Shown in pieces: positions 28,157-40,018 of a DNA stretch of 64,000 nucleotides. The stretch comes from Vibrio splendidus (GTDB lineage Bacteria > Pseudomonadota > Gammaproteobacteria > Enterobacterales > Vibrionaceae), in NCBI RefSeq assembly GCF_024347615.1, contig NZ_AP025508.1:3162001-3226000 (forward strand). Direction: 5' to 3'. Below the pieces are notes generated by a model that searched no databases, was not told where the DNA came from, and saw nothing but the letters and a program-made list of their open reading frames with translations. Numbering within the stretch: the first letter of the stretch is position 1; the number at the start of each line of letters is the position of its first letter. Made by a program: the position numbers and the translations under genes.

Positions 28157-28239
28157 TGGTGTATTCAACAACCGATTACTTAGTACCTTTACAGGTAATG
28201 TTAGTAACCTTAGTCAATATGTCGAGTCGTACTGACTGG

Positions 28240-30930
28240 TTAGTCTAGAGTACGTTTAACTTCAACAATTTCGAATACTTCGATCTGGTCACCAACGCGA
28301 ACGTCGTTGTAGTTCTTAACGCCGATACCACACTCGTAACCATTTTTAACTTCTTGAACGTCATCTTTAAAGCGACGAAGTGACTCTAGTTCACCTTCGT
28401 AGATAACAACGTTTTCGCGAAGTACGCGGATTGGGCTGCTACGCTTAATCGTACCTTCAGTAACGATACAACCAGCGATTGCACCAAGTTTAGGCGACTT
28501 AAATACGTCACGAACTTGAGCAAGACCAATGATCTCTTGACGGAATTCAGGAGCAAGCATACCGCCCATCGCCTGTTTCACTTCGTCGATCAGTTGGTAG
28601 ATGATTGAGTAGTAACGTAGATCTAGGTTTTCATTCTGAACAGTACCACGCGCAGTTGCGTCAGCACGAACGTTGAAACCAAGAATGATAGCGTTAGAAG
28701 CAGCTGCAAGAGTTGCATCAGTTTCCGTAATACCACCAACACCAGAACCTACGATGTTCACTTTAACTTCGTCAGTTGACAGTTTCAGTAGAGAGTCAGC
28801 AATTGCTTCTACAGAGCCTTGAACGTCAGCTTTAAGTACAACGTTAAGTTCAGCAACTTCACCAGCAGTCATGTTCGCGAACATGTTCTCTAGTTTCGCT
28901 TTTTGTTGGCGAGCTAGTTTAACATCACGGAATTTACCTTGACGGTAGTTCGCAACTTCACGCGCTTTACGCTCATCACGTACAACCGTTGCTTCATCAC
29001 CTGAAGCAGGAACGCCAGAAAGACCTAGAATTTCTACAGGGATAGATGGACCTGCAGTTTCGATGTCTTTACCGTTTTCATCGCGCATTGCACGAACACG
29101 GCCGTACTCTTGACCACAAAGAACGATATCGCCTTTGTTAAGAGTACCAGACTGTACTAGTACTGTTGCAACTGGACCGCGGCCTTTATCAAGACGAGAT
29201 TCAACAACAACACCAGATGCCATGCCTTCTTTAACCGCTGTAAGCTCAAGAACTTCAGACTGAAGAAGGATAGCTTCTAGAAGACCATCGATGTTTGTAC
29301 CCTGTTTTGCAGAAATGTGAACGAAGATGTTCTCACCGCCCCACTCTTCAGGGATAACGTCGTATTGAGCTAGCTCATTCTTAACGTTGTCTGGGTTTGC
29401 ACCCTCTTTGTCGATCTTGTTCACAGCAACAATCAGAGGAACGCCTGCCGCTTTCGCGTGCTGGATTGCTTCGATTGTTTGTGGCATTACGCCATCATCA
29501 GCGGCAACAACAAGTACAACGATATCTGTCGCTTGAGCACCACGAGCACGCATAGCAGTAAACGCCGCGTGTCCAGGAGTATCAAGGAACGTGATCATGC
29601 CGTTGTCAGTATCTACGTGGTAAGCACCAATGTGCTGTGTGATACCGCCAGCTTCGCCAGACGCAACGTGTGCTTTACGAATGTAATCAAGTGTAGAAGT
29701 TTTACCGTGGTCAACGTGACCCATGATAGTAACAACAGGAGCACGACCTTCTGCGACAGCATCGCTATCACGGTCAGCTAGCACTGCTTCTTCTAGTTCG
29801 TTTTCTTTACGTAGGATAACCTTGTGACCCATTTCTTCAGCAACAAGTTGTGCTGTTTCTTGGTCGATCACTTGGTTGATAGTCGCCATAGCGCCCATCT
29901 TCATCATTACTTTGATAACTTCAGTTGCTTTAACTGACATTTTGCTAGCCAGTTCAGAAACAACGATAGTTTCGCCAATAGCAACATCAGATTTAGCAAC
30001 AGTTGCTGACTTATCAAAGCCTTGCTGCATTGAAGTTGGTTTAGCAAGCTTACCTTTACCGCCACGACCACGTTGGTTACGACCACCACGGTTGTTGCCA
30101 GGTTGAGCTGCTGGAGCAGGTTTCTTCTTGCGACGACGAGGAGCTTTCTCATCTTTTTTATCAGCCGCATCTTCTGCTTCACGAGCATAAGTAGAAGTAG
30201 TCACATGGTAATCCGCAGATTTCTCTTGCTCTTTCTTCTTCTTCTCTTCTTCAGACCAACGTTCTTGGTTCTCTTCTGCTAACTTACGAGCTTCCTCAAC
30301 AAGCTTAGCTGCTTCAGCTTCGGCTTTACGAGTTGCTTCTTGCTCTTGACGAGTTTTAAGTTCATCCGCTTCTTTTTTCGCTTGTGCGTTAGCGTCTGCA
30401 TTTTTTGAATTCATGTCTTTTTTAGCCTTTTCAGCTTGTGCGCGTTGAGCCTTCTCTTCAGAATCACGTTTTGCATCCGCTTCACGTGTTACTTTTTCTT
30501 CGGCTTCGCGCTGTGCTTTCTCTGCAGCATCACGTTTCGCTTGCTCTTCAGCATCGCGTTGTGCTTTCTCTTCCACTTCACGATTAGCTACTTCCTCAGC
30601 TTCACGTTTCGCTTCATCTTCAATAGTGCTGCGCTTCACGTAAGTACGCTTTTTACGTACCTCTACTTGAACATCCTTACTCTTACCGCCTCCAGCGGCA
30701 ACACTTAGCGTGCTGCGGGTCTTGCGTTGAAGAGTTAAACGAGTCGGTTCTGTTTCGCCTGAAGTATCGCCATGCTCCTTTTTAAGGTGCGTTAGCAATG
30801 TTTGCTTCTCTGAATCAGTCACTTGATCCGACCCTGCTTTCTTCATTCCTGCATCAGCAAGTTGTTCAATTAAGCGGTCAACTGGCGTACCAATCTCTTC
30901 ACTCAGTGCTTTAACTGTTAATTGTGTCAT
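28240..30930 (-). CDS. infB: Translation initiation factor IF-2
   Basis: IF-2 is the GTPase that brings fMet-tRNA to the 30S subunit. The 896-aa protein has an N-terminal IF2N domain (1-55), a long Lys/Glu/Ala-rich charged linker (about 80-290) and a second IF2N-like region near 320-370. The G domain follows, with GHVDHGKTS near residue 405, DTPGHAAF and NKIDKE, and then the C-terminal fMet-tRNA-binding domains. The repetitive linker reads as long ORFs in other frames; those are shadows. It is downstream of nusA with a 22-bp gap. Confidence 0.98.
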   Translation of the reverse strand: MTQLTVKALSEEIGTPVDRLIEQLADAGMKKAGSDQVTDSEKQTLLTHLKKEHGDTSGETEPTRLTLQRKTRSTLSVAAGGGKSKDVQVEVRKKRTYVKRSTIEDEAKREAEEVANREVEEKAQRDAEEQAKRDAAEKAQREAEEKVTREADAKRDSEEKAQRAQAEKAKKDMNSKNADANAQAKKEADELKTRQEQEATRKAEAEAAKLVEEARKLAEENQERWSEEEKKKKEQEKSADYHVTTSTYAREAEDAADKKDEKAPRRRKKKPAPAAQPGNNRGGRNQRGRGGKGKLAKPTSMQQGFDKSATVAKSDVAIGETIVVSELASKMSVKATEVIKVMMKMGAMATINQVIDQETAQLVAEEMGHKVILRKENELEEAVLADRDSDAVAEGRAPVVTIMGHVDHGKTSTLDYIRKAHVASGEAGGITQHIGAYHVDTDNGMITFLDTPGHAAFTAMRARGAQATDIVVLVVAADDGVMPQTIEAIQHAKAAGVPLIVAVNKIDKEGANPDNVKNELAQYDVIPEEWGGENIFVHISAKQGTNIDGLLEAILLQSEVLELTAVKEGMASGVVVESRLDKGRGPVATVLVQSGTLNKGDIVLCGQEYGRVRAMRDENGKDIETAGPSIPVEILGLSGVPASGDEATVVRDERKAREVANYRQGKFRDVKLARQQKAKLENMFANMTAGEVAELNVVLKADVQGSVEAIADSLLKLSTDEVKVNIVGSGVGGITETDATLAAASNAIILGFNVRADATARGTVQNENLDLRYYSIIYQLIDEVKQAMGGMLAPEFRQEIIGLAQVRDVFKSPKLGAIAGCIVTEGTIKRSSPIRVLRENVVIYEGELESLRRFKDDVQEVKNGYECGIGVKNYNDVRVGDQIEVFEIVEVKRTLD

Positions 30931-30952
30931 ACCGCTTTCTCTCCTTGCTGAA

Positions 30953-32440
30953 TTATTCTTCGTCGCCGAACCAACAGATGTTACGCGCAGCCATAATCAG
31001 CTCGCCTGCTCGCTCTGCAGTTAGGTCTTCGATGCCTTCTAGTTCATCAACGCCTTGGTCAGCTAGGTCTTCCAATGTCGCAACGCCTTTTGCTGCTAGC
31101 TTGTAAGCCATTTCACGCTCAAGACCTTCAAGTGCAAGTAAGTCTTCAGCAGGCTCAACACCGTCGAAAGTCTCTTCTTTCGCTAGCGCTAGAGTAGTCA
31201 GTGCGTCTTTCGCGCGGTTACGTAGTTCTTCAACGATACCTTCGTCTAGACCGTCTACTTCAAGAAGCTCGTTCACAGGAACGTATGCCACTTCTTCAAG
31301 TGTAGAGAAGCCTTCTTCAACAAGCATTTGAGCAAAGTCTTCTTCAATGTCTAGGTGCTTCATGAAGTTTTCAATAGAAGCAACTGCTTCTTCTTGGTGC
31401 TTCTTCTCTAGATCAGCAACAGTCATTACATTCAGTTCCCAACCCGTTAGTTGAGAAGCTAGACGTACGTTTTGACCGCTACGGCCAATCGCTTGTGCCA
31501 GGTTATCGGCTTCAACAGCGATGTCCATAGAGTGTGCATCTTCATCAACGATGATTGAAGCAACATCAGCAGGCGCCATTGCGTTAATAACGAACTGAGC
31601 TGGGTTATCGTCCCAAAGAACGATATCGATACGCTCACCGCCAAGATCATTAGAAACAGCTTGTACACGTGCACCACGCATACCAACACACGCACCAACA
31701 GGGTCAATACGTTTGTCGTTTGTTTTCACAGCGATTTTAGCACGAGAACCAGCGTCACGTGCAGCACCTTTAAGTTCAATTAGCTCTTCACCAATCTCAG
31801 GCACTTCAACGCGGAATAGTTCAGCTAGCATTTCTGGCTTCGAACGAGTAACGAAAAGCTGGAAACCGCGAGCTTCTGGTTTAACTGCGTAAAGAAGACC
31901 ACGAACACGGTCACCTGGACGGAAGTTTTCACGAGGAAGTTGGTCGTCACGAAGGATTACCGCTTCAGCGTTGTTACCTAGGTCTAGAATAACTGTGTCA
32001 CGGTTAACTTTCTTAACTGCGCCAGTTACGAGCTCGCCTTCGTTGTCAATAAACTGTTCAACGATTTGAGCACGTTCTGCTTCACGTACTTTCTGTACGA
32101 TAACTTGCTTAGCCGTTTGAGTCGTAATACGGTCAAACGTTACTGATTCGATATCATCTTCAATGAAACCGCCAAGTTCGATCTCTGGATCATCGTACTT
32201 TGCAGCTTCAATAGAGATTTCTTTTGTTGGGAATTCAACTTCCTCAACAGCTTCCCAACGGCGGAAAGTTTCGAAATTACCCGTTTTACGGTCAATTTCT
32301 ACACGAACTTCAATTTCTAATTCGCTTTTCTTTTTTGTTGCCGTTGCAAGCGCGATTTCAAGCGCTTCAAAAATACGCTCACGAGGAACTGCTTTCTCAT
32401 TTGAAACAGCTTCTACTACCGCCAAAATTTCTTTGTTCAT
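30953..32440 (-). CDS. nusA: Transcription termination/antitermination protein NusA
   Basis: NusA binds RNA polymerase and modulates pausing, termination and antitermination. The 495-aa protein has an N-terminal RNAP-binding domain (1-130), an S1 domain near 135-200, KH domains near 230-345 ([30 protein letters not shown]), and two C-terminal acidic repeats near 365-490 ([21 protein letters not shown] and the related [14 protein letters not shown]). It is in the rimP-nusA-infB operon. Confidence 0.98.
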   Translation of the reverse strand: MNKEILAVVEAVSNEKAVPRERIFEALEIALATATKKKSELEIEVRVEIDRKTGNFETFRRWEAVEEVEFPTKEISIEAAKYDDPEIELGGFIEDDIESVTFDRITTQTAKQVIVQKVREAERAQIVEQFIDNEGELVTGAVKKVNRDTVILDLGNNAEAVILRDDQLPRENFRPGDRVRGLLYAVKPEARGFQLFVTRSKPEMLAELFRVEVPEIGEELIELKGAARDAGSRAKIAVKTNDKRIDPVGACVGMRGARVQAVSNDLGGERIDIVLWDDNPAQFVINAMAPADVASIIVDEDAHSMDIAVEADNLAQAIGRSGQNVRLASQLTGWELNVMTVADLEKKHQEEAVASIENFMKHLDIEEDFAQMLVEEGFSTLEEVAYVPVNELLEVDGLDEGIVEELRNRAKDALTTLALAKEETFDGVEPAEDLLALEGLEREMAYKLAAKGVATLEDLADQGVDELEGIEDLTAERAGELIMAARNICWFGDEE

Positions 32441-32475
32441 TAATCTAGCCTCTTAAGCTCTTCTCTCTAGGAGAA

Positions 32476-32931
32476 CTAAAATTTAGGGATCAGGTTAGCT
32501 TTCGCAATATTGCTCAGGACGAATTCTTCTTCTTGTCCTTCAACCAATACTTTCACTGTCTCGCCTTCGATAGATTGGATATCACCTTTCCATTTACGAC
32601 GGTTGCCGACAGCCATTTTCAAAACGATGCTTACCTCGTGACCAATAAATTGTTGGTAATGCTCTGCTTTGAACAGTGGTCTCTCTAAACCTGGTGAAGA
32701 CACTTCAAGGTTATAAGCCACTGAAATTGGATCTTCAACGTCCATTACGGCACTTACTTGGTGACTAACCTCAGAGCAATCATCTACATTGATACCATTT
32801 GGTGAATCGATGTAAATACGTAGCGTTGAGTGCTCACCAGCACGAATAAATTCTAATCCAACTAACTCATAACCTGATGCTGCTACTGGAGCGTCAAGCA
32901 TTTCAGTAAGTTGTCTCTCTAAACCAGTCAT
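32476..32931 (-). CDS. rimP: Ribosome maturation factor RimP
   Basis: RimP supports maturation of the 30S subunit. The 151-aa product contains the characteristic [16 protein letters not shown] and the N-terminal [23 protein letters not shown]. Its ATG follows GGAGTGGTTAA. A terminator-like hairpin lies directly upstream, so transcription from the tRNA region into this operon may be attenuated. It begins the rimP-nusA-infB-rbfA-truB cluster. Confidence 0.97.
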   Translation of the reverse strand: MTGLERQLTEMLDAPVAASGYELVGLEFIRAGEHSTLRIYIDSPNGINVDDCSEVSHQVSAVMDVEDPISVAYNLEVSSPGLERPLFKAEHYQQFIGHEVSIVLKMAVGNRRKWKGDIQSIEGETVKVLVEGQEEEFVLSNIAKANLIPKF

Positions 32932-32948
32932 TTAACCACTCCAGAAAC

Positions 32949-32968
32949 AAAAAAAGGGCTCAAAGCCC
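32949..32968 (-). terminator. Attenuator-like hairpin upstream of rimP
   Basis: On the minus strand GGGCT-TTG-AGCCC is followed by seven T residues and then, within 15 bp, the rimP ribosome site. A strong intrinsic terminator so close to a start codon suggests regulated read-through into the nusA operon. Confidence 0.7.
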
Positions 32969-33026
32969 AATTTAAATTCCAAGCAAACATTATCATCTAA
33001 AGGCATTTACAAATGCTTAGATAACA

Positions 33027-33053
33027 AAAAACCCCGTATAAGCCGGGGTTTTT
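33027..33053. terminator. tRNA-fMet terminator
   Basis: AAAAACCCCG (33027-33036) pairs with CGGGGTTTTT (33044-33053). T runs are present on both strands. It lies about 115 bp downstream of the initiator tRNA on the minus strand. Confidence 0.85.
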
Positions 33054-33168
33054 GTTGCTGGACCCTTATATGTTAAGTGTCATCACATTCGATATCACAC
33101 TTAACTCACAGTGAGGTTCACACTGTGCAAACTTGCTACCAATACAAGCTATATAATAGCATTGAAAT

Positions 33169-33245
<77 letters not shown>

Positions 33246-33298
33246 TCCGACTTGTGAGCATTATACGCCCAACAAGATGTTTTACAAGTTTGTAAACA

Positions 33299-33383
33299 TG
33301 GTGCCGAGAGAGGGACTCGAACCCTCACACCCTAAGGCACTAGCACCTCATGCTAGCGTGTCTACCAATTTCACCATCTCGGC
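33299..33383 (-). tRNA. leuU: tRNA-Leu (GAG)
   Basis: This 85-nt class II tRNA starts GCCGAGA, has a long variable arm and an encoded CCA. The anticodon stem CTAGC/GCTAG encloses ATGAGGT, giving anticodon GAG. It lies between secG and tRNA-fMet, as leuU does in E. coli, and is probably co-transcribed with secG. Confidence 0.95.
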
Positions 33384-33399
33384 ATCAAATCTTTGCAGC

Positions 33400-33732
33400 T
33401 TATTGTGGAATTTCGTCGCCTTGCGTCGGAACTTCACTCACTGCATCTTCAGCTTGCTGAATTACCTGACCTTGAGTCGGGTCAATCCATTGTGACTCAG
33501 TTTTATGTGTAGACATATTACCAAGCACTAAGCTAAGGATAAAAAATGTAGTTGCAAAAACTGCAGTCATTCGGGTAAGGAAATTTCCTGAGCCACCAGC
33601 ACCAAACACAGTGTTTGAAGCGCCAGCACCGAAAGAGGCTCCCATATCTGCGCCTTTACCTTGTTGAATCAACACTAGGCCAATTACACCAAGCGCTGCC
33701 AACAGGTAAATCACAAGTAGAACTGTAAACAT
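33400..33732 (-). CDS. secG: Protein translocase subunit SecG
   Basis: SecG is a small inner-membrane subunit of the SecYEG translocon. The 110-aa protein from [20 protein letters not shown] has two membrane segments (about 1-22 and 52-72) joined by the conserved loop [19 protein letters not shown]. An open upstream extension of 14 codons is not family-like. The C-terminal tail is acidic and Gln-rich. It is followed 17 bp later by tRNA-Leu. Confidence 0.96.
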   Translation of the reverse strand: MFTVLLVIYLLAALGVIGLVLIQQGKGADMGASFGAGASNTVFGAGGSGNFLTRMTAVFATTFFILSLVLGNMSTHKTESQWIDPTQGQVIQQAEDAVSEVPTQGDEIPQ

Positions 33733-33896
33733 TTTTCCACCTATGTTCCTAATTGTTGAGCCAGCGCCGTTCAAAAAACTATTTTCAAGAACAAGGCTAG
33801 CGACCTCCTAACTGAAGGCCGAGCAATACTAGCGAATGCGACGATGGCTGACAAGGGGAATTTGCTAAAAAATAAGCCTTTACCAAGCGAATGGTT

Positions 33897-33944
33897 AAAA
33901 AAAGGTCAAAAGCGACACAAAACTCATTTACGTCTCTTTTGACC
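33897..33944 (-). terminator. glmM terminator
   Basis: On the minus strand GGTCAAAAGAGAC pairs with GTCGCTTTTGACC (one mismatch) around a 15-base loop and is followed by TTTTTTTAACC. It lies about 65 bp after the glmM stop. Confidence 0.78.
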
Positions 33945-34010
33945 GTTATATAAGTCAATCACTTCTAATCACAGGCGCTATTCGTTTCGCCGGTTAAGTA
34001 AAAGGTTAAA

Positions 34011-35351
34011 TTAGCAGTTTGCTTTTACTGCATCTGCAATCTTAAGCGCAGACGCTTGAACAAGCTCTGCGTCTTCGCCTTCAACCATGACACGCAGTAG
34101 TGGCTCGGTACCAGACTTACGTAATAGCACACGACCTTTCTCGCCAAGCTCAGCTTCTATTTCTACAACCGCCGCTTTCACCGCTTCTGCTTCGAGTGGA
34201 TTTGAGTCACCGCTGAAACGAACGTTTTCTAGAACTTGAGGATATAACGTCATACCTTGAGAAAGTTCATTCAGTGTCATTTCACTGTCGACAACTGAAG
34301 CCAATACTTGCAAGGCAGCAACGATAGCATCACCTGTAGTCACTTTATCTAATAGGATAACGTGACCCGAATTTTCTGCACCGATCTTCCAGCCTTTAGC
34401 AAGAAGTTGCTCCATGACGTAACGGTCACCAACAGCAGCACGAACAAACGGAATACCTAACTGCTTAAGGCCGTTTTCCATACCAAGGTTGGTCATTAGT
34501 GTACCAACAACGCCACCTTTCAACTCACCACGACGCAGCGCATCACGAGCAATGATGTAAGCAATTTGGTCACCATCAACTTTGTTGCCTAGCTCGTCAA
34601 CCATGATGATACGGTCACCGTCACCATCAAAGCCTAGGCCTAACGCTGCTTTTTCTTCAAGTACTTTAGCTTGCAGAGCACGCACATCTGTCGCACCCAC
34701 TTCGTGGTTGATGTTAGTACCATTTGGCTCAACACCCATTGCAATCACTTCAGCGCCCAACTCTTTAAATACCGCTGGCGCAATGTGGTAAGTCGCACCA
34801 TGTGCGCAATCAACCACAATTTTCATGCCCGCTAACGTCATTTTGTGTGGGAATGTACTTTTACAAAATTCAATATAACGGCCAGCTGCATCATTTAAAC
34901 GTACAGCTTTACCCAATGCAGAAGATTCCACGCACTCGATATCTTTATCTAGTTCAGCTTCGATAGCCAACTCAATGTCATCCGACAATTTAGTGCCTTC
35001 AGAAGAGAAGAACTTAATGCCGTTGTCATAGAAAGGGTTATGCGATGCAGAGATAACGATACCAGCTTCAGCACGGAAAGTTTGTGTTAGGTAAGCAACG
35101 GCAGGTGTTGGCATTGGGCCAGTAAACGTAGCCTGAAGACCCGCAGCAGCAAGGCCAGCTTCTAACGCAGACTCAAGCATATAGCCAGAGATACGAGTAT
35201 CTTTACCAATGATCACTTTCTTGGTGCCCTGTTTTGCAAGAACACGACCTGCAGCCCAGCCAAGCTTCAGAACAAAATCAGGTGTAATCGGGTATTGGCC
35301 AACTTTGCCACGTACACCATCTGTGCCGAAGTAACGTCTTTTATCAGACAT
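34011..35351 (-). CDS. glmM: Phosphoglucosamine mutase
   Basis: GlmM converts glucosamine-6-phosphate to glucosamine-1-phosphate for UDP-GlcNAc synthesis. The 446-aa protein has the phosphoserine loop [15 protein letters not shown] near residue 100, the metal-binding DGDGDR near residue 243, and the phosphate-binding [12 protein letters not shown] near the C-terminus. It follows folP after 21 bp, the standard folP-glmM pair. Confidence 0.98.
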   Translation of the reverse strand: MSDKRRYFGTDGVRGKVGQYPITPDFVLKLGWAAGRVLAKQGTKKVIIGKDTRISGYMLESALEAGLAAAGLQATFTGPMPTPAVAYLTQTFRAEAGIVISASHNPFYDNGIKFFSSEGTKLSDDIELAIEAELDKDIECVESSALGKAVRLNDAAGRYIEFCKSTFPHKMTLAGMKIVVDCAHGATYHIAPAVFKELGAEVIAMGVEPNGTNINHEVGATDVRALQAKVLEEKAALGLGFDGDGDRIIMVDELGNKVDGDQIAYIIARDALRRGELKGGVVGTLMTNLGMENGLKQLGIPFVRAAVGDRYVMEQLLAKGWKIGAENSGHVILLDKVTTGDAIVAALQVLASVVDSEMTLNELSQGMTLYPQVLENVRFSGDSNPLEAEAVKAAVVEIEAELGEKGRVLLRKSGTEPLLRVMVEGEDAELVQASALKIADAVKANC

Positions 35352-35372
35352 ATTGATTTTCCTTAATTATTA

Positions 35373-36203
35373 TTAGTGATTGTTATTCATCACTTCGATT
35401 ATCTTCATCGCTTCCAATGTATCTTCAACATCGTGAACGCGAATAATTTGTGCGCCTTTCATTGCAGCGATAGTCGCGCAAGTGACACTGGCTACCATGC
35501 AATCTGCTGGGGCCTTGTCCAGTAGCTTAAAGATCATCGATTTTCTCGACATCCCAGCTAAAACTGGCAACCCAAGCCTATGAAATTTTTCAAGGTGCGC
35601 TAATAGGTGGTAATTGTGTTCAATGGTTTTACCAAAACCAAAACCAGGGTCCAGAATCAGCTGGTTTTTTGAGATGCCTACAGCCTCACAAGCTTCCACT
35701 CTTTCTTGTAGGAATACTTCAACATCCATTAGAACATCGTCGTAAACTGGGCTAGCTTGCATGGTTCTTGGTTGGCCTTTCATGTGCATCAAGCAAACAG
35801 GAACATTACCCTCAGCGGCCGCTTGTAGGGCACCTGGCTCTTGTAAAGCGCGTACATCATTGATCAAATCAGCACCCGCTTCAACAGCTTGGCGCATCAC
35901 TTCGGCTTTGCTGGTATCAATAGAAATCCAAACATCAAACTTGGCACGAATCGCTTTAATTGCAGGAATAACTCGAGCGAGCTCTTCCTCTAAGGAAACG
36001 TCCGGAGCTCCAGGGCGAGTCGATTCACCACCAATATCAATAATGCTAACGCCGGCTTGAATCATTCGTTCAGCTTGCAGCAATGCATTATCTAATGAGT
36101 TGAATCTTCCGCCATCAGAGAAAGAATCAGGGGTGACATTGAGGATACCCATTACATGTGGGCGGTCTAAAACGAGTGTTTTATTGTTTGCTTTTAATAT
36201 CAT
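35373..36203 (-). CDS. folP: Dihydropteroate synthase
   Basis: FolP condenses pABA with dihydropterin pyrophosphate in folate synthesis and is the sulfonamide target. The 276-aa TIM-barrel protein shows MGILNVTPDSFSDGG near residue 18, IDIGGESTRPGA near 57, and LDPGFGFGKT near 187. It lies between ftsH and glmM on the same strand, as in E. coli, with a terminator between ftsH and folP. Confidence 0.97.
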   Translation of the reverse strand: MILKANNKTLVLDRPHVMGILNVTPDSFSDGGRFNSLDNALLQAERMIQAGVSIIDIGGESTRPGAPDVSLEEELARVIPAIKAIRAKFDVWISIDTSKAEVMRQAVEAGADLINDVRALQEPGALQAAAEGNVPVCLMHMKGQPRTMQASPVYDDVLMDVEVFLQERVEACEAVGISKNQLILDPGFGFGKTIEHNYHLLAHLEKFHRLGLPVLAGMSRKSMIFKLLDKAPADCMVASVTCATIAAMKGAQIIRVHDVEDTLEAMKIIEVMNNNH

Positions 36204-36251
36204 GAAAGGCAGGTCTTAAAGAGTAAAAAAACACCTTGAGCTATAAACAGA

Positions 36252-36277
36252 AAAACCCTGAGCGTACTCAGGGTTTT
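36252..36277 (-). terminator. ftsH terminator
   Basis: On the minus strand AAAACCCTGAG pairs perfectly with CTCAGGGTTTT around a four-base loop, followed by TCTG. It lies about 20 bp after the ftsH stop and upstream of folP. Confidence 0.82.
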
Positions 36278-36294
36278 AATTTATAGCTTAGCGA

Positions 36295-38271
36295 TTAAGA
36301 ATCTTTGTTTTGAGTATCATCTGATTCAGATTTAACTTCTTCAACTTTCGACTCTTCAGCTTCTGGTTCGGCTTTAGCTTGTTCTTCAGATTTAACTTCA
36401 GCTTCAGGCTTGGCTTCTTCCTTTGCAGGTTCTGCTTTTACTTGCTCCCCCCAACCAGCAGGCTCACGGATCTCGGTTTTACGATCCATCAAATCATCAA
36501 TTTGACCCGCATCAATCGTTTCATACTTCATTAATGCATCTTTCATTGAGTGCATTAAATCCATATTGTCTTCGAGTATTTGTTTCGCTCGAGCGTAATT
36601 ACGATCAATTAGGATACGAATCTCTTCATCGATAAGTCGAGTGGTTTCATCCGAGACGTGTTTCGCTTTGCTCATTCCGCGGCCTAAGAAAACTTCACCT
36701 TCTTCTTCTGCATAAAGAAGAGGGCCTAGTTTTTCAGAGAAACCCCATTGAGTCACCATCTTACGAGCAATATCAGTGGCACGCTCAATATCGTTTGATG
36801 CACCTGTCGATACCTTGTCTGAACCGTAAATCAATTCCTCAGCAAGACGACCACCGTATAGGCTAGAAATCATCGATTCTAGGTGTTGACGGTTCATACT
36901 TACACGATCTTGTTCTGGTAAATACATAGTAACACCAAGCGCTCGACCACGAGGGATGATAGATACTTTGTACACTGGATCGTGCTCAGGCACTAAACGA
37001 CCAACAATTGCATGACCAGCTTCATGGTAAGCCGTCGATTCTTTCGTTTCTTCAGTCAGAACCATTGAACGGCGCTCAGCACCCATCATAATTTTGTCTT
37101 TCGCTAATTCAAACTCAACCATCGATACATTGCGTTTGTTACCGCGAGCAGCGAATAGAGCCGCTTCGTTCACAAGGTTCGCAAGGTCTGCACCTGAGAA
37201 ACCGGGTGTACCGCGAGCAATCAGAGATGGTTCAACATCGCCTGATAGTGGAACCTTGCGCATGTGTACTTTAAGAATCTGTTCACGACCACGTACATCT
37301 GGTAGACCAACCACTACTTGACGGTCAAAACGGCCTGGACGAAGCAATGCTGGGTCAAGTACATCTGGACGGTTAGTCGCAGCGATAACGATAATACCTT
37401 CGTTACCTTCGAAACCATCCATCTCAACCAGCATTTGGTTTAGTGTTTGTTCACGCTCATCGTGACCACCACCAACACCAGCGCCACGCTGACGACCAAC
37501 AGCATCGATTTCATCGATAAAGATAATACAAGGTGCTGCTTTCTTCGCTTGCTCGAACATGTCACGCACACGAGATGCACCAACACCAACAAACATTTCA
37601 ACGAAGTCAGAACCTGAGATAGTAAAGAACGGTACTTTCGCTTCACCAGCAATTGCTTTTGCAAGCAATGTCTTACCAGTACCAGGAGGACCGACCAACA
37701 GGATACCTGTCGGGATCTTACCACCCAGTTTTTGGAAACGACTTGGGTCACGAAGATAATCAACAAGCTCTTTCACGTCTTCTTTTGCTTCGTCACAACC
37801 AGCAACATCAGCAAACATCGTTTTGATTTGTTCTTCGCTCATCATTCGAGCTTTGCTCTTACCAAAAGACATCGCGCCTTTACCGCCGCCGCCGCCTTGC
37901 ATTTGACGCATGAAGAAAATCCACACACCAATCAGTAAGATCATTGGGAACCAAGAGATGAAGATAGTGCCAAGCAGGCTCTGCTCTTCAGGTGGTGTAC
38001 CCTGAACTTTTACGTTTTGATTAATTAAGTCATCAAGTAGCTTTTGATCATAAACAGGCATGTAAGTTACATACTTAGAACCACCGCCACGACGTGTGAA
38101 AGTAATTTCGCTGTTATTGAACTGTGCGTCTTGAATCTGGCCTTGGCCAACTTCCTGTACAAACGTGGTGTAATCTACTGCTCTGCCGTTACTTTCCCCA
38201 GGGCCAAAGCTCTGGAAGACCGACATCAACACAACCGCGATAACAAGCCACAGAATTAAATTTTTTGCCAT
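36295..38271 (-). CDS. ftsH: ATP-dependent zinc metalloprotease FtsH
   Basis: FtsH is an inner-membrane AAA+ protease that degrades membrane and regulatory proteins. From [19 protein letters not shown] the product is 658 aa. Two membrane segments (about 4-22 and 100-122) precede the AAA domain with Walker A GPPGTGKT at 194-201 and the SRH segment. The zinc-protease motif HEAGH lies near residue 415. The C-terminal 50 residues are a Glu/Lys/Ala-rich tail. A TTG three codons upstream is open, but the ATG matches the family start. Confidence 0.97.
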   Translation of the reverse strand: MAKNLILWLVIAVVLMSVFQSFGPGESNGRAVDYTTFVQEVGQGQIQDAQFNNSEITFTRRGGGSKYVTYMPVYDQKLLDDLINQNVKVQGTPPEEQSLLGTIFISWFPMILLIGVWIFFMRQMQGGGGGKGAMSFGKSKARMMSEEQIKTMFADVAGCDEAKEDVKELVDYLRDPSRFQKLGGKIPTGILLVGPPGTGKTLLAKAIAGEAKVPFFTISGSDFVEMFVGVGASRVRDMFEQAKKAAPCIIFIDEIDAVGRQRGAGVGGGHDEREQTLNQMLVEMDGFEGNEGIIVIAATNRPDVLDPALLRPGRFDRQVVVGLPDVRGREQILKVHMRKVPLSGDVEPSLIARGTPGFSGADLANLVNEAALFAARGNKRNVSMVEFELAKDKIMMGAERRSMVLTEETKESTAYHEAGHAIVGRLVPEHDPVYKVSIIPRGRALGVTMYLPEQDRVSMNRQHLESMISSLYGGRLAEELIYGSDKVSTGASNDIERATDIARKMVTQWGFSEKLGPLLYAEEEGEVFLGRGMSKAKHVSDETTRLIDEEIRILIDRNYARAKQILEDNMDLMHSMKDALMKYETIDAGQIDDLMDRKTEIREPAGWGEQVKAEPAKEEAKPEAEVKSEEQAKAEPEAEESKVEEVKSESDDTQNKDS

Positions 38272-38378
38272 GTCACTCAAGGTGTAAGCCTCTCGATAAC
38301 TAATTGTAATTAAAGGTAGGGTACTACAGTTTGTAACCTGTAGCCATGTTGTTAACTCTCACTCTTGGAAGAGAATCG

Positions 38379-39008
38379 TTAACCTTTGTAACCAGTTGCT
38401 ACGATAAACACTTCACGAGATCGAGCTCGAGAAGAGTCGGGTTTTCTCACTTTGACTGTTTTAAACATCTCACGGACGTCCTTAACATATTGGTCAAACC
38501 CTTCGCCTTGGAATACTTTTACAACAAAACTACCATTGGTAGCTAGAACTTGTCGACACATATCCAAAGCTAATTCAACTAAATACATAGCTCTTGGCTG
38601 ATCCACAGAATTGTTGCCTGCTATATTAGGTGCCATATCAGACATCACGACATCAACCATGTTTGGTTGTATACGTTCCAATAAAGCTTCTAGCACAGCT
38701 TCTTCGCGGAAATCGCCTTGTAAAAAGCTCACTCCAGCAATCGGATCCATAGGTAGCAAGTCACAAGCAATGATTTGACCGTTGTCTCCGATAATCTTAG
38801 CAGCATATTGAGACCAACCGCCAGGCGCTGCGCCCAAATCCACAATGGTCATCCCAGGAGTCAGCAATTTATCTTTCGTTTGAATCTCTTCCATTTTGAA
38901 ATAAGCACGCGAACGATAGCCTCTTTTTCTTGCTTCATTTGCATACTTGTCGTCGAAGTGTTCCTTCAACCAACGGCCTGAACTGGCCGAGTGTTTCTGT
39001 TTGCTCAT
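38379..39008 (-). CDS. rlmE: 23S rRNA (uridine(2552)-2'-O)-methyltransferase
   Basis: RlmE (RrmJ/FtsJ) methylates U2552 in the A loop of 23S rRNA using SAM. The 209-aa protein has the SAM-binding [14 protein letters not shown] near residue 58 and the catalytic tetrad segments YFKMEEI (Lys), MSDMAPN (Asp), VVKVFQGEG (Lys) and the C-terminal SREVFIVA (Glu). It is upstream of ftsH on the same strand and divergent from yhbY. Confidence 0.97.
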   Translation of the reverse strand: MSKQKHSASSGRWLKEHFDDKYANEARKRGYRSRAYFKMEEIQTKDKLLTPGMTIVDLGAAPGGWSQYAAKIIGDNGQIIACDLLPMDPIAGVSFLQGDFREEAVLEALLERIQPNMVDVVMSDMAPNIAGNNSVDQPRAMYLVELALDMCRQVLATNGSFVVKVFQGEGFDQYVKDVREMFKTVKVRKPDSSRARSREVFIVATGYKG

Positions 39009-39122
39009 TGGATACCTAAACTGGAGGAAAGTACTAATTGCTGAATAAATTATAGTCTTCAGCTTTAGATGGCGTTAAAATAGGTTTTTTCAACCCTAAT
39101 ACTAAATAAAATTGGCCGCGTA

Positions 39123-39419
39123 ATGAACCTAAGTACCAAACAAAAGCAGCATCTAAAGGGCCTAGCTCACAGTTTAAAACCTGTAGTGCTAATGGGCGCA
39201 AATGGACTTACTGAAGCTGTTCTAGCGGAAATCGAATTGGCTCTAGACCACCACGAACTGATCAAGATTAAAGTTGCATCAGAAGACCGTGAGACTAAGC
39301 AACTGATTATCGATGCAATTGTACGTGAATCTAAAGCTGAGAAAGTACAGACTATCGGTAAAGTTCTAGTACTGTTCCGTCAGTCAGAAGCACGTAAAAT
39401 CGAGATTCCACGCAAATAA
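39123..39419 (+). CDS. yhbY: CRM-domain ribosome-associated RNA-binding protein YhbY
   Basis: YhbY associates with pre-50S ribosomal particles. The 98-aa protein is one CRM (CRS1-YhbY) domain with KQHLKGLAHSLKPVVLMGANG, containing the RNA-binding GxxG-like loop, and ELIKIKVA. It is divergent from rlmE with 114 bp between starts and converges with greA. Confidence 0.95.
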   Translation: MNLSTKQKQHLKGLAHSLKPVVLMGANGLTEAVLAEIELALDHHELIKIKVASEDRETKQLIIDAIVRESKAEKVQTIGKVLVLFRQSEARKIEIPRK

Positions 39420-39492
39420 GCTAGTTTGACATCAAGCTGGCTCCACAATAAGAAAGCCACTGTGCTTATCTTTTAGTGTAGCGTGAGAAACG

Positions 39493-39518
39493 AAAAAGGT
39501 CGCATTAGCGACCTTTTT
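39493..39518. terminator. Bidirectional terminator between yhbY and greA
   Basis: AAAAAGGTCGC (39493-39503) pairs with GCGACCTTTTT (39508-39518) around a four-base loop, with A/T runs on both strands. Confidence 0.88.
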
Positions 39519-39544
39519 ACTTATTAGAACCAAAGTAAATTCAA

Positions 39545-40018
39545 TTAGATGTATTCTACTTTGTCGATTTCGAAATCTTTATCGCCGCCAGGTGTAGAGA
39601 TAATAACCTCGTCACCTTCCATCTTACCAATAAGGCCACGAGCGATCGGTGATTTCACCGAAATGCGGCCAGTTTTGATTTCAGCTTCATCTTCAGAAAC
39701 GATTTGGTAACGGAACTCTTCATCAGTATCTACGTCAATCAAAGTAACCGTAGTACCAAAGATAACCTTGCCTGTGTTATCCATTTGAGTTACGTCGATG
39801 ATCTGAGCTAGCGATAGCTTGTATTCGATATCTCGAATTTGAGCTTCACAGATACCCTGCTCTTCACGAGCGGCGTGATATTCAGCGTTCTCTTTCAAGT
39901 CACCGAGTTCACGTGCTTCACCTATAGCTGCTGAAATAATAGGACGTAGCTTAAGTAGGCGATCTAATTCGTCACGTAGCTGCTGAGCGCCACGCACTGT
40001 CATTGGAACCTTTTCCAT
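39545..40018 (-). CDS. greA: Transcription elongation factor GreA
   Basis: GreA rescues backtracked RNA polymerase by stimulating transcript cleavage. The 157-aa protein has the N-terminal coiled coil (1-75) with the acidic tip [13 protein letters not shown] at about residues 41-53, and the C-terminal FKBP-like domain ending in [13 protein letters not shown]. Length matches the family. Its gene is divergent from ompU across a 514-bp AT-rich region. Confidence 0.97.
   Translation of the reverse strand: MEKVPMTVRGAQQLRDELDRLLKLRPIISAAIGEARELGDLKENAEYHAAREEQGICEAQIRDIEYKLSLAQIIDVTQMDNTGKVIFGTTVTLIDVDTDEEFRYQIVSEDEAEIKTGRISVKSPIARGLIGKMEGDEVIISTPGGDKDFEIDKVEYI

Noticed and set aside
29907..30708. 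Several long ORFs opposite or out of frame with infB
   Set aside because: They are Leu/Phe/Ser-rich shadows of the repetitive Lys/Glu/Ala linker of IF-2.
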